Positions 25,234-33,526 of a DNA stretch of 60,569 nt are shown one piece after another; position 1 is the stretch's first letter; the number at the start of each line of letters is the position of its first letter. The stretch spans positions 1 to 60,569 of the forward strand of contig JAEXAX010000026.1 in assembly GCA_023458035.1 (NCBI GenBank), in the 5' to 3' direction. The notes beneath the pieces are model-generated. The model saw only the letters and a list, made by a program, of their open reading frames with translations, was not told where the DNA came from and did no database searches. Origin of the DNA: Bacillota bacterium (GTDB lineage Bacteria; Bacillota; Clostridia; Lachnospirales; Lachnospiraceae). A program made the position numbers and the translations under genes.

Positions 25234-26402
25234 AAAACAGAATCAGAGCTTTGGGGGCAGTGCTGATCATGACCATGGTCGTGCCTATGGCTGCCTGCGG
25301 GCAAAAAAAAGAAGGTACCAAGAGCGTGGATATCGGACAGTCCGGATCAAGAATCGAACAGACGGTTTCGGGTGCCGATGACTCAAAATCGAATAAGACT
25401 GCTTCGGAGAAGAAGGAAAAAGCGGCAGCCAAAACGGTGAAGTTTGTGGATTCGGCCGGACGAACAGTAGAGATTCCGGAGAGAATTATGAAAGTGGCGC
25501 CGTCCGGAAATCTGGCTCAGATGATGCTGTCAACCATTGCGCCGGATTTGATGGTCGGTGTGGCAAAGCGGCCGGGAGAGAAAGCGCAGCCATATCTGCC
25601 GAAGGAGTTGAGCGAGTTACCGGAGCTGGGAACCTTCTACGGGAAAAATGCCAATATGAACCTGGAGGCAGTTTTAAAGGCGGAGCCGCAGGTAATCATT
25701 GACATCGGTGAGAAAAAGAAGACCATCAAAGAGGATATGGATGGGTTGCAGAAGCAGCTCGGCATTCCGGTGATTTTTGTAGAGGCCACCCTGAATAACA
25801 TGGATCAGGCTTATATCACCATCGGGAAATTGCTGAACAAAGAAGAGTCAACCGGTCGTCAGGCCGCCTATATCCGTAAAACCCTGGATGAGGCAAAGGA
25901 AAAATCAGCCGCTATTGCGGACGACAAGCGTGTTTTGGTTTATTATGCCGAAGGTGATGATGGACTGGCAACCAATCCGAAGGGCTCAATTCATGCGGAT
26001 GTCATTGATATCGTCGGCGGTCGGAATGTGGCTGAAGTGGAAATGAAATCAGGTAAAGGCGGAGAGCAGATCTCCATGGAACAACTGTTGGCATGGAATC
26101 CGACTGTCATTATTTCGGCAACAAAGACGGTAGCCCCCGGCAGCGTACCGACCGGCGCCGGCTGGGAAGGTCTGCAGGCAGTGCAGAATAAAAAAATTTA
26201 CCGGATTCCACAGCTGCCGTTTAGCTTTATGGGAAGACCGCCGGCCGTTAACCGCATTATCGGTATCAAATGGTTGGGAAATTTGCTGTATCCGGATGTC
26301 TTCTCATATGATATGAAACAGGAAGTAAAAGAATTTTATCAGTTGTTTTATCACTGTGAGCTGACGGATGAGCAGGTGGAAAAGCTGTTAAAACAAAAAT
26401 GA
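25230..26402 (+). CDS. Substrate-binding lipoprotein of the uptake system
   Basis: The 390-residue protein has a lipoprotein signal, VVPMAACG with Cys24 as the likely lipidated residue, a Ser/Lys-rich linker, and from about residue 70 a TroA/FepB-type (Peripla_BP_2) binding fold: VKFVDSAGRTVEIPE, MNLEAVLKAEPQVIIDIG, VLVYYAEGDDG and MEQLLAWNPTVIIS. It would capture the substrate outside the membrane and pass it to the permease. Being last in the operon rather than first is less common. No terminator is visible between it and the tRNA promoter. Confidence 0.93.
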   Translation: MKNRIRALGAVLIMTMVVPMAACGQKKEGTKSVDIGQSGSRIEQTVSGADDSKSNKTASEKKEKAAAKTVKFVDSAGRTVEIPERIMKVAPSGNLAQMMLSTIAPDLMVGVAKRPGEKAQPYLPKELSELPELGTFYGKNANMNLEAVLKAEPQVIIDIGEKKKTIKEDMDGLQKQLGIPVIFVEATLNNMDQAYITIGKLLNKEESTGRQAAYIRKTLDEAKEKSAAIADDKRVLVYYAEGDDGLATNPKGSIHADVIDIVGGRNVAEVEMKSGKGGEQISMEQLLAWNPTVIISATKTVAPGSVPTGAGWEGLQAVQNKKIYRIPQLPFSFMGRPPAVNRIIGIKWLGNLLYPDVFSYDMKQEVKEFYQLFYHCELTDEQVEKLLKQK

Positions 26403-26409
26403 TCTATTC

Positions 26410-26438
26410 TTGACACTGGTTCGGAATAATGGTAAACT
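26410..26438 (+). promoter_or_regulatory. Promoter of tRNA-Leu
   Basis: TTGACA at 26410-26415 and TAAACT at 26433-26438, spacer 17 nt, about 20 nt before the tRNA 5' end. Confidence 0.85.
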
Positions 26439-26457
26439 GTAACGGTTCAAGACAGCT

Positions 26458-26542
26458 GCGGAAGTGTCGGAATCGGCAGACGAGCAAGACTAAGGATCTT
26501 GTGAGCATTGCGCTCGTGTGGGTTCAAGTCCCATCTTCCGCA
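26458..26542 (+). tRNA. tRNA-Leu (anticodon AAG)
   Basis: An 85-nt class II tRNA: acceptor stem GCGGAAG/CTTCCGC, D-arm, anticodon stem CAAGA/TCTTG with loop CTAAGGA (anticodon AAG), a long variable arm with GAGC/GCTC, T-arm with TTCAAGT, discriminator A. CCA is not encoded. A34-containing leucine tRNAs are uncommon in bacteria and need adenosine deamination to inosine for wide decoding of CUN. Confidence 0.95.
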
Positions 26543-26548
26543 TTCTAA

Positions 26549-26590
26549 GACAAAAAGGTTCACCTTAAAGGGTGGACCTCTTTTTGTCCT
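26549..26590 (+). terminator. Terminator after tRNA-Leu
   Basis: GACAAAAAGGT and ACCTCTTTTTGTC pair around an inner ACC/GGGT stem; the T-run follows the GC core. The A-rich 5' arm also allows termination on the other strand. Confidence 0.85.
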
Positions 26591-26640
26591 GTTTTCCGTA
26601 ACTTTTTTATGTAAAAGTCGCTGTTATCCGTCGGCTTCGG

Positions 26641-26669
26641 TTGTACTATGCTAATGAATATGTTATAAA
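26641..26669 (+). promoter_or_regulatory. Promoter of yaaA
   Basis: TTGTAC at 26641-26646 and TATAAA at 26664-26669 with a 17-nt spacer, 30 nt before the start codon. Confidence 0.65.
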
Positions 26670-26699
26670 ATTAAATAAAGACAGTAGCGGAGGGTTTAC

Positions 26700-27473
26700 A
26701 TGAAGATCATTCTGGCACCGGCCAAGAGGCAACTGACAGCTGAAAAATTTGCTGCCATCCGGGAACAATATGGCTTACAGTTGCCGGAACAGACAGAGCC
26801 GTTGTTAAAGAAAAAAACGCAGATATTGATCGATATGCTATCCGCCATGCAGCCGCCCGATTTGGCTGCGGCCATGCGGATCAAGGATGAGCTGGCCATG
26901 CAGACGTATATACAGTATCAAGAAATGCGAAAGGGAAAAGCCGTCGGCACTCCGGCTTTATGGAGTTATATCGGCCTGGCCTATCGTTACCTGCAAGCAG
27001 AAACCTTGACAGAAACGGCTATTCGGTTTGCTTGCGAGCATCTGCGAATTCCGGATGCGCTGTACGGACTGCTGCGACCGACGGATCGGATTTTGCCTTA
27101 TCGGTTGGACATGCTGGCGGCGGTGAAGCCGGAAGGGAAAAACATCTATCGTTTTTGGGGAAGCGATTGGGCAGATCATCTGATGGAAGGTGAAACAGAG
27201 CTGGTGAATCTGGCTTCGACGGAATTCTCAAAGGCGGTGCTGCCGTATCTGCCACCGAAGATTCGGGTGATTCAAGTGGATTTTAAGACTATGAAGAACG
27301 GAAAGTGGATAATACCGACCACGTTAGCGAAGATGGCAAGAGGGGCCATGGCACGCTACATCTGTTTACAGCAGCTGCAGACAGTGCACGAACTGACCGG
27401 ATTTCAGGAGTTTGGCTTTGCATACCGCAAGGATTTATCGACAACCGATCATCTGGTCTATGTGCAAAATTAA
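26700..27473 (+). CDS. yaaA: Peroxide-stress protein YaaA (DUF328)
   Basis: YaaA binds DNA and lowers free iron damage during hydrogen peroxide stress in E. coli. The 257-residue protein has the family length and motifs: IILAPAKRQ at the start, LYGLLRPTDRILPYRLDM and LVNLASTEFSKAV. It has its own promoter and the ribosome site CGGAGGG. In an anaerobe its likely role is oxygen or peroxide defence, in keeping with the flavodiiron protein 6 kb away. Confidence 0.93.
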   Translation: MKIILAPAKRQLTAEKFAAIREQYGLQLPEQTEPLLKKKTQILIDMLSAMQPPDLAAAMRIKDELAMQTYIQYQEMRKGKAVGTPALWSYIGLAYRYLQAETLTETAIRFACEHLRIPDALYGLLRPTDRILPYRLDMLAAVKPEGKNIYRFWGSDWADHLMEGETELVNLASTEFSKAVLPYLPPKIRVIQVDFKTMKNGKWIIPTTLAKMARGAMARYICLQQLQTVHELTGFQEFGFAYRKDLSTTDHLVYVQN

Positions 27474-27497
27474 GATTTAGTAACCAAGGAGAAGAGA

Positions 27498-28817
27498 ATG
27501 AGCAAGCAAGAACGACGAAAGAAACAAACGAGGGATGGACACCGGCGAATCAGGCTGAACAGGGGAGCTTTGGTCTTGCTGATCGGCTATTTGTCAATAT
27601 TTCAATTTACGGCGAACGTATTCGGTTGGGAAGCCGGAAGCCGAGGGATCGATATATCGGAGCATAATTCAAATGTCGATTTTGTCCGTTTGAAGGCGGA
27701 TGGCAACGTTAATTTTGCCATTCTGCGGTTGGGCTTTGGAACCGAAAATATTGGAACCAATGCGAATCGCGGAGTGTATAACGACGATATTTATATGGAT
27801 TTGAAGCTGGAGCAGTATCAAAAAGCAGCGACGGCCGCCGGTTTTCCGATTATGGGCTACTATCATTATGCCTACGGTCAGAATGCCGAACAGGGAGAGG
27901 GAGAAGCCGAGCATGCCATAAAACTGCTGCAACGAATCGGAGCGGCCAAGGATTCTTATGTGATCTATGATGTAGAGCAGTATCATCCGGACACGGCAGA
28001 GGGTAAAAAGGGGATCAATGATGCGGCTCAGACCTTCTTGGAGAAGGTTGAGGCGGCGGGATACCGACCGATGCTTTATTCAGGCTATTCGTATTATTAT
28101 GAAATTTTGGATGAGGAGCGCCTGCGCCGCTTTGATAAGTGGATCGCCCACTATATGGATACGGCACAGGGTGAAACTGTCAATGATCATGAGGCTCTGC
28201 TGAGCAGAGGGTATAATGCCATGACCTATCGCAAGATTCTGGAAATTCCGGGTGTTAAGCTTTGGCAGTATTCGGAGAGCGGCGTTTTTGCCGGCTCTGG
28301 TGGCCGTGTGGACGTTAATGTGGTGGTAGGTAATATGCATCAGCTGCTGCCGCCGCAGCCGCAGCCGGGAGCCGAAGGGGATATGACCAGGGAACAGGCG
28401 CTTGGAGCCATTAGCCAAGCCATGAAGGATATGCGTTACCGGACGGATGGCAGCAGCATCATTGCCAATGTAGCACCGCAGGACGACTTGAAGCATGATA
28501 TCGAACGGGCTTTACCGGGAGCAACGGTGACTGTCACTCAAGCTGATCAAAACCGACTGGCAACAGGAGACAGCATTAATATACTTTATGGGGGACAGAC
28601 GTCGGATTGGTCTGTGGCCGTTCTGGGAGATGCCGATGGAAATGCCGGATGCAACATTATTGATGTCGGTATGATGATCCGTCATATCACAAAAAAGCAG
28701 GAGCTGACGTCTCTGCAGATTCAGGCAGCAGATATCAATGACGATGGCGTGATCAATATCCTGGATGTCGGAGCTGCCGTTCGTCATATCAGAAAACTCA
28801 GAAAATTCTATGAGTGA
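27498..28817 (+). CDS. GH25 lysozyme with C-terminal type I dockerin
   Basis: The 439-residue protein has a basic N-terminus and one hydrophobic segment (about residues 24-40, signal or anchor). Residues ~45-270 are a GH25 muramidase: SRGIDISEHN with the first acid, YYHYAYGQ, and YVIYDVEQYH with the catalytic Asp-x-Glu. A Pro-Gln linker follows (~residues 282-292). The last ~60 residues are a dockerin with two calcium loops, DADGNAGCNIID and DINDDGVINILD, each followed by an RHI-type helix; the second is a textbook loop. GH25 enzymes cut peptidoglycan; dockerins bind cohesins. No cohesin is recognised in the window. Confidence 0.9.
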   Translation: MSKQERRKKQTRDGHRRIRLNRGALVLLIGYLSIFQFTANVFGWEAGSRGIDISEHNSNVDFVRLKADGNVNFAILRLGFGTENIGTNANRGVYNDDIYMDLKLEQYQKAATAAGFPIMGYYHYAYGQNAEQGEGEAEHAIKLLQRIGAAKDSYVIYDVEQYHPDTAEGKKGINDAAQTFLEKVEAAGYRPMLYSGYSYYYEILDEERLRRFDKWIAHYMDTAQGETVNDHEALLSRGYNAMTYRKILEIPGVKLWQYSESGVFAGSGGRVDVNVVVGNMHQLLPPQPQPGAEGDMTREQALGAISQAMKDMRYRTDGSSIIANVAPQDDLKHDIERALPGATVTVTQADQNRLATGDSINILYGGQTSDWSVAVLGDADGNAGCNIIDVGMMIRHITKKQELTSLQIQAADINDDGVINILDVGAAVRHIRKLRKFYE

Positions 28818-28884
28818 AAATGACTGAGTTTACCATAGACGAGAATTTCGTCGATGTTCTGAAGAGAAAAGAGGAATAACATAA

Positions 28885-29895
28885 ATGATAAAAAAAATAA
28901 AAAAGCCAATGGCGGTGATGTTTGTCATTCTTGCGCTGAGCGGAAAATTGACAGCTATGGCAGATTCGGCCTATTATAATGCTGCTTCAAACACAGTAGA
29001 AGGCAGTCTGGATACTGCCGGCGTATGGCAGATCGATTTTAATAATGGAACCAGTATGACGAATACCGATCTGATCAATGGTGAAACATCGTTTTCAGTG
29101 CCGGTTCCGAGTGGAGCGACTTCTGCCACTGTAACCTTGTTTCAGCTGGCGACTGGAAAGCATTCCAGCTATCAGGTGACCATTCAGGCGCCGGAGCCGC
29201 AGCCGAATACGAATCCGCAGCCGACTCCGGAGCCGCAGCCAACTCCGGAACCGCAGCCAAATACGAATCCGCAGCCGACTCCGGAACCGCAGCCGGCGCC
29301 GGAACCGCAGCCGCAACAGCCGACGGAAGAAGAGCGGCAAAAACAGATCTTGGAAAATGAAAAGAAAAAAGAAGAAGAGGCCAGGCAGAAAGATGCGGCC
29401 ATTGCGGCATTGGCCGGATTGGCGGTTGATGGCGGAGAATTGTCGCCGGGCTTTGATGCAGCTGTTACAGAGTACACTGTTTCGGTAGAGGCGGTTGACC
29501 GTATCACTGTTAAAACGACCAAAGCGGTGGAGGGTCAGACTATAACAGGCGACGGTGAGATCGAACTGAATAAAAAAGATCGGGATGTTGACATTACCGT
29601 TACCTCGGCAGATGGGACCCAATCGGCGGTTTATCGCCTGCACATCAAGGTAAAGCCGGAAAAAGAGAAGACTGTGTCGAAAACAGAGTCGGCGCAGAAT
29701 CAGAAAAAAGAGATAACGGCCGCCGATCAGACGACGTCCAAGGTAAATCAGGCTAAAGCGCCCGAGGTTAAGGCGCCGGTACAGAAAAAACCTGTCGGCT
29801 GGCTGGCAGCCATTGTTATCAGTGGTGTGCTGATCATAGCGGCCGGTATCGGAGGGTATTTTTTCTTGTCAAAAAAAGGGGCAATTGATTCGTAA
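28885..29895 (+). CDS. Membrane-anchored surface protein with cadherin-like domain
   Basis: The 336-residue protein has a signal peptide (to about residue 27), a small beta-rich N-terminal domain (~28-98), a Pro-Glu-Gln-Thr-Asn repeat linker (~100-148), a Lys/Glu helix, a cadherin-like beta-sandwich domain (about 173-255; AVTEYTVSVEAVDRITVKTT and AVYRLHIKVK are typical), a charged stalk, and a C-terminal transmembrane segment (VGWLAAIVISGVLIIAAGIG) ending in SKKGAIDS. There is no LPXTG signal. It probably projects through the wall. It follows the dockerin lysozyme by 67 nt, so the two may be expressed together. No enzymatic motif is seen. Confidence 0.75.
   Translation: MIKKIKKPMAVMFVILALSGKLTAMADSAYYNAASNTVEGSLDTAGVWQIDFNNGTSMTNTDLINGETSFSVPVPSGATSATVTLFQLATGKHSSYQVTIQAPEPQPNTNPQPTPEPQPTPEPQPNTNPQPTPEPQPAPEPQPQQPTEEERQKQILENEKKKEEEARQKDAAIAALAGLAVDGGELSPGFDAAVTEYTVSVEAVDRITVKTTKAVEGQTITGDGEIELNKKDRDVDITVTSADGTQSAVYRLHIKVKPEKEKTVSKTESAQNQKKEITAADQTTSKVNQAKAPEVKAPVQKKPVGWLAAIVISGVLIIAAGIGGYFFLSKKGAIDS
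29190..29330 (+). repeat. Pro-Glu-Gln linker repeat
   Basis: Tandem imperfect copies of an 18-nt unit coding PQPTPE/PQPNTN variants, with a larger 54-nt period. It encodes the extended linker of the surface protein and is a likely site of length variation. Confidence 0.85.
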
Positions 29896-30002
29896 AAATT
29901 GAATTTCGATCTTGATTTCAGAAGATGAACAACGTGGTTTTTAAAGTGATTACGGCAAGGGAGATCCGGTCGTTTTCGGCTTCGGCAGACTATGTAGCTT
30001 TC

Positions 30003-30031
30003 TTGACAAATAGGTAAAAAAAGGATACAAT
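30003..30031 (+). promoter_or_regulatory. Promoter of rny
   Basis: TTGACA at 30003-30008 and TACAAT at 30026-30031, 17-nt spacer, 66 nt before the GTG start. Confidence 0.88.
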
Positions 30032-30096
30032 TAGACTGTTATGCGAATCATTATTTCGCAAGATAAAAAAACTATTTGAAAATGAGGAGGTGCCCA

Positions 30097-31650
30097 GTGC
30101 CGGATGCAATAACACTAATTATTGCTGTCGTTGTAACGCTGATTGTATCCGTAACTGTTAGCTTCCTGGCCTTTTCCAATCGCATGAAGAAGGATAAAGA
30201 ACGCATGGGATTGACAGAAGAAAGAGCCAGACAGCTGATAGATGACGCGGTGAAGGTGGCAGAGGAAAAGAAGCGCGACGGATTATTGGCGATTCAGGAA
30301 GAATCCGTTCGTGTCAGAGCGGAATTGGATAAGGAATCCAAGGAGAGACGCAATGAATTACAAAAGTATGAGAGGCGTGTCATCAGTAAGGAAGAAACCT
30401 TGGATAAGAAGCTGGATGCTGTCGAAAGAAAAGAGGCGGGTCTGGCAGCAAAAGAAGAAAAATTAAGAAAACAAAAGGAATCCCTGGCCGAGTTGGAAGG
30501 AAAACAGCTGGCAGAGCTGGAGCGGATTTCCGGTCTGACCAGCGATGAAGCGAAGGTGATTCTGTTGCGTACCATCGAAGAAGACGTACAGCATGAAACG
30601 GCCAAGCTGTATCGAGAGCTGGAAAATAAGGCCAAGGAGGAAGCGGATAAAAAAGCTAAGGAATATGTGGTTAATTCCATTCAGCGTTTTGCGGCCGATC
30701 ATGTGGCCGAATCCACTATCTCGGTGGTGCAGCTGCCGAATGATGAGATGAAGGGGCGTATCATCGGGCGTGAAGGGCGAAACATTCGTACTCTGGAAAC
30801 CTTGACCGGTATTGAGCTGATCATTGATGATACACCGGAGGCAGTAGTGTTGTCCGGTTTTGACCCGATTCGCCGCGAGGTAGCCAGAATTGCTCTGGAA
30901 AAGCTGATCCTTGACGGTCGTATTCATCCGGCCCGTATCGAAGAAATGGTCGAAAAAGCACGTCGTGAGGTGGATGCGGTGATTCGTGAGGCCGGTGAGA
31001 ATGCCGAAATGGATGCCGGTGTACATGGGTTGCATCAGGAATTGGTAAAATGGGTAGGTCGTTTGAAATACCGCAGCAGCTACGGACAAAATGCATTGAA
31101 GCATTCGGTGGAGGTGGCTGTATTGTCAGGTTTGATTGCGCAGGAGGTCGGTGTAGATGCCAGAATGGCCCGTCGCGCCGGATTGTTGCATGATATCGGA
31201 AAAGCCATTGACCATGAGATGGAAGGTACTCATGTACAGCTTGGGGCAGATCTGTGCCGCAAGTATAAAGAATCGCCGATCGTGATCAATTCGATTGAGT
31301 CGCACCATGGAGATGTCGAGCCGCAGTCACTGATCGCCTGCATTGTACAGGCGGCTGATACCATTTCGGCTGCCAGACCGGGCGCTAGACGAGAGGTGCT
31401 GGAGTCTTACGCTAATCGTTTGACAAAGCTGGAAGAGATCGCAAATGAGTATAAGGGTGTGGATTCATCCTTCGCCTTGCAGGCCGGACGTGAGATCCGC
31501 GTGATGGTTGTGCCGGAGAAGGTAAGCGATGATGCCATGGTATTGATGGCCAGAGATATCGCAAAACAAATTGAGGATGAGTTACAGTATCCGGGACAGA
31601 TTCGCGTCAATGTGATTCGCGAGAGTCGGGTCACTGAGATAGCAAAATGA
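30097..31650 (+). CDS. rny: Ribonuclease Y
   Basis: RNase Y is the membrane-bound endoribonuclease that starts mRNA decay in many Firmicutes. The start is GTG 30097 behind GAGGAGG (an upstream in-frame TTG at 30076 overlaps that site), giving 517 residues. One N-terminal membrane helix (ITLIIAVVVTLIVSVTVSFL) is followed by a ~180-residue coiled coil, a KH domain (MKGRIIGREGRNIRTLE) and an HD domain with LLHDIGKAIDHE and SHHGD. It has its own promoter and terminator. Confidence 0.98.
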   Translation: MPDAITLIIAVVVTLIVSVTVSFLAFSNRMKKDKERMGLTEERARQLIDDAVKVAEEKKRDGLLAIQEESVRVRAELDKESKERRNELQKYERRVISKEETLDKKLDAVERKEAGLAAKEEKLRKQKESLAELEGKQLAELERISGLTSDEAKVILLRTIEEDVQHETAKLYRELENKAKEEADKKAKEYVVNSIQRFAADHVAESTISVVQLPNDEMKGRIIGREGRNIRTLETLTGIELIIDDTPEAVVLSGFDPIRREVARIALEKLILDGRIHPARIEEMVEKARREVDAVIREAGENAEMDAGVHGLHQELVKWVGRLKYRSSYGQNALKHSVEVAVLSGLIAQEVGVDARMARRAGLLHDIGKAIDHEMEGTHVQLGADLCRKYKESPIVINSIESHHGDVEPQSLIACIVQAADTISAARPGARREVLESYANRLTKLEEIANEYKGVDSSFALQAGREIRVMVVPEKVSDDAMVLMARDIAKQIEDELQYPGQIRVNVIRESRVTEIAK

Positions 31651-31660
31651 TAAGCTGACG

Positions 31661-31694
31661 AGAGAGATAGTTGCCCCGCAACTATCTCTTTTTA
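31661..31694 (+). terminator. Terminator after rny
   Basis: GAGAGATAGTTGC and GCAACTATCTC form a perfect stem with a 3-nt loop, followed by TTTTT. Confidence 0.92.
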
Positions 31695-31734
31695 TCTGAA
31701 ACGGACGGCAGTTGACTTTGATCGGGAGAGAAGT

Positions 31735-32478
31735 ATGAACATACGAATGATATTGGAATATGAGGGGACAGCTTTTAAGGGCTGGCAGAGATTGGGCAGG
31801 CAGGCTGAACCAAAGACCATTCAGGGAAAGCTGGAGGAGGTGCTCGCTCGGCTGTGTGGTGAGCCGATCGAGGTGATCGGCTCAGGTCGTACCGATGCCG
31901 GTGTTCACGCGGCGGCACAGGTGGCAAATGCTCATCTGCCGGAGCGTTTTTTGCCGGAGGAAATTCACCGTTACCTGAACAGATACCTGCCGGAGAGCAT
32001 CCGGGTCATTGCCTGTGATCAGGTGTCAGAGCGCTTTCACAGTCGCTTCCATGCCAAGGAAAAGCAGTACTGTTATTTGATCGGTACGAGCGAGAAGGCG
32101 CCGGTTCGGTTGCGTCGTTATCTGTGGCAGCTGGGTTATTGTCCGGATCTTGAGCGAATGCGGGAAGCTGCTGTGCTACTGTTGGGCACCCACAATTTTC
32201 AAGGCTTGTGTAATCTGAAAAAAACTGATAAATCGACAGTTCGTACGATCACGGCTATTGAAATATCGCTGACAGACGAAGTGTTGGCCATTCGCATGCG
32301 AGGGGACGGCTTTCTGAAAAATATGGTGAGGATCATCGTCGGAACGTTGGTCGAGATAGGAGAGGGAAAACGGGAAGTGAGTGAGATACCGCTGCTGCTG
32401 GCGAAGCGGGAACGCTCGGCCGCCGGAGTCTGTGCGCCGGCACAGGGATTGACGTTGGAGCAGGTTCGGTATGATTAA
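31735..32478 (+). CDS. truA: tRNA pseudouridine(38-40) synthase
   Basis: TruA isomerises uridines 38-40 in the anticodon arm. The 247-residue protein shows IRMILEYEGTAFKGWQR, the catalytic aspartate in GSGRTDAGVHA, YCYLIG and DGFLKNMVRIIVGTLVEIG, all family signatures. The start ATG follows GGGAGAGAAG. It lies just after the rny terminator, with no clear promoter of its own. Confidence 0.97.
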   Translation: MNIRMILEYEGTAFKGWQRLGRQAEPKTIQGKLEEVLARLCGEPIEVIGSGRTDAGVHAAAQVANAHLPERFLPEEIHRYLNRYLPESIRVIACDQVSERFHSRFHAKEKQYCYLIGTSEKAPVRLRRYLWQLGYCPDLERMREAAVLLLGTHNFQGLCNLKKTDKSTVRTITAIEISLTDEVLAIRMRGDGFLKNMVRIIVGTLVEIGEGKREVSEIPLLLAKRERSAAGVCAPAQGLTLEQVRYD

Positions 32479-32525
32479 ACGGGATAAAAGCAGTTCATCA
32501 TGTCATCATAAAAAGGAGGAATACA

Positions 32526-33398
32526 ATGAGCGAAAAGAATATATCCAACTGCAGCGGATGCGTGGGCGCCGGTAAATGCCCGAGTGCGGGAGTATCGGAG
32601 AGCTGCAGTCCGCAAAAACCAAAGAAGTTAAATCGGGAGGAGTTTCTGGTAAGGCCGCACGAAATGAGCAGCATCCGAAAGGTGATCGGTGTCGTTAGCG
32701 GTAAGGGCGGCGTCGGAAAGTCGATGGTGACAAGTCTATTGGCATCGGCGGTACAAAAGCGCGGCTTTCAGGCAGCCATCCTGGATGCCGATATTACGGG
32801 ACCGTCTATTCCGAAGGCCTTCGGCTTGACTGAAAAGGCGGTTGGTACTGAACTGGGTTTGTTTCCGTCGCGCAGTGCAGGCGGCGTTGATATTATGTCA
32901 ACCAACCTGCTTCTGGAGAGGGAAACAGATGCAGTGATCTGGCGCGGTCCGGTGATCGCCAATATGGTCAAGCAGTTCTGGGATCAGGTCATTTGGGCGG
33001 ATGAGGATGTGATGTTTGTGGATATGCCGCCAGGTACCGGAGATGTGGCCCTGACAGTTCTGCAGTCGCTTCCGGTGGATGGTATCATTATTGTCAGTTC
33101 CCCGCAGGGATTGGTGGAAATGATCGTTGAAAAAGCCTTCAGGATGGCTGAACTGATGGGTGTATCGGTCATCGGCCTGGTGGAAAACTTTTCTTACTTT
33201 ACCTGCCCGGATAACGGCAAGCGCTATGAGATCTTTGGCAAGAGCCGCTTGGAGCAGATCGCTGCGGCTAAGGGAATCGCAGCAACGGCCAGATTGGAAA
33301 TCGATCCGGCCAGAGCGGCAGCGGTAGATGCCGGCCGAGTGGAGGAACTTTCGACCACGGCGGTGGAGAGTATTGTAGATAGGATTCTTGGACTGTAG
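32526..33398 (+). CDS. Mrp/ApbC-family P-loop Fe-S carrier with Cys-rich N-terminus
   Basis: Mrp/NBP35 proteins carry and transfer iron-sulfur clusters in the cytoplasm. The 290-residue protein has four cysteines within the first ~30 residues (CSGCVGAGKC, then SCSP), an arrangement like the N-terminal cluster site of Nbp35-type proteins. The deviant Walker A is VSGKGGVGKSMV, followed by DADITGPSIPK and VDMPPGTGDVALTV. The C-terminal CxxC usual in many Mrp proteins is reduced to one Cys in FTCPDNGK. A strong AAGGAGG site precedes the ATG. Confidence 0.9.
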   Translation: MSEKNISNCSGCVGAGKCPSAGVSESCSPQKPKKLNREEFLVRPHEMSSIRKVIGVVSGKGGVGKSMVTSLLASAVQKRGFQAAILDADITGPSIPKAFGLTEKAVGTELGLFPSRSAGGVDIMSTNLLLERETDAVIWRGPVIANMVKQFWDQVIWADEDVMFVDMPPGTGDVALTVLQSLPVDGIIIVSSPQGLVEMIVEKAFRMAELMGVSVIGLVENFSYFTCPDNGKRYEIFGKSRLEQIAAAKGIAATARLEIDPARAAAVDAGRVEELSTTAVESIVDRILGL

Positions 33399-33451
33399 CA
33401 GGCGAAATTATATGGTGCTTGGGAAAGTACAATCTTTTTCATGGTTTCCTA

Positions 33452-33479
33452 TTGCAAAACGTGGAAAAGATGTTAGTAT
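33452..33479 (+). promoter_or_regulatory. Promoter of the flavodiiron gene
   Basis: TTGCAA at 33452-33457 and TAGTAT at 33474-33479 with a 16-nt spacer; moderate match. Confidence 0.5.
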
Positions 33480-33526
33480 ATGTTTGAGAAAAAAATAACT
33501 ATATAACTGCGGATTAGGAGAGAGAA

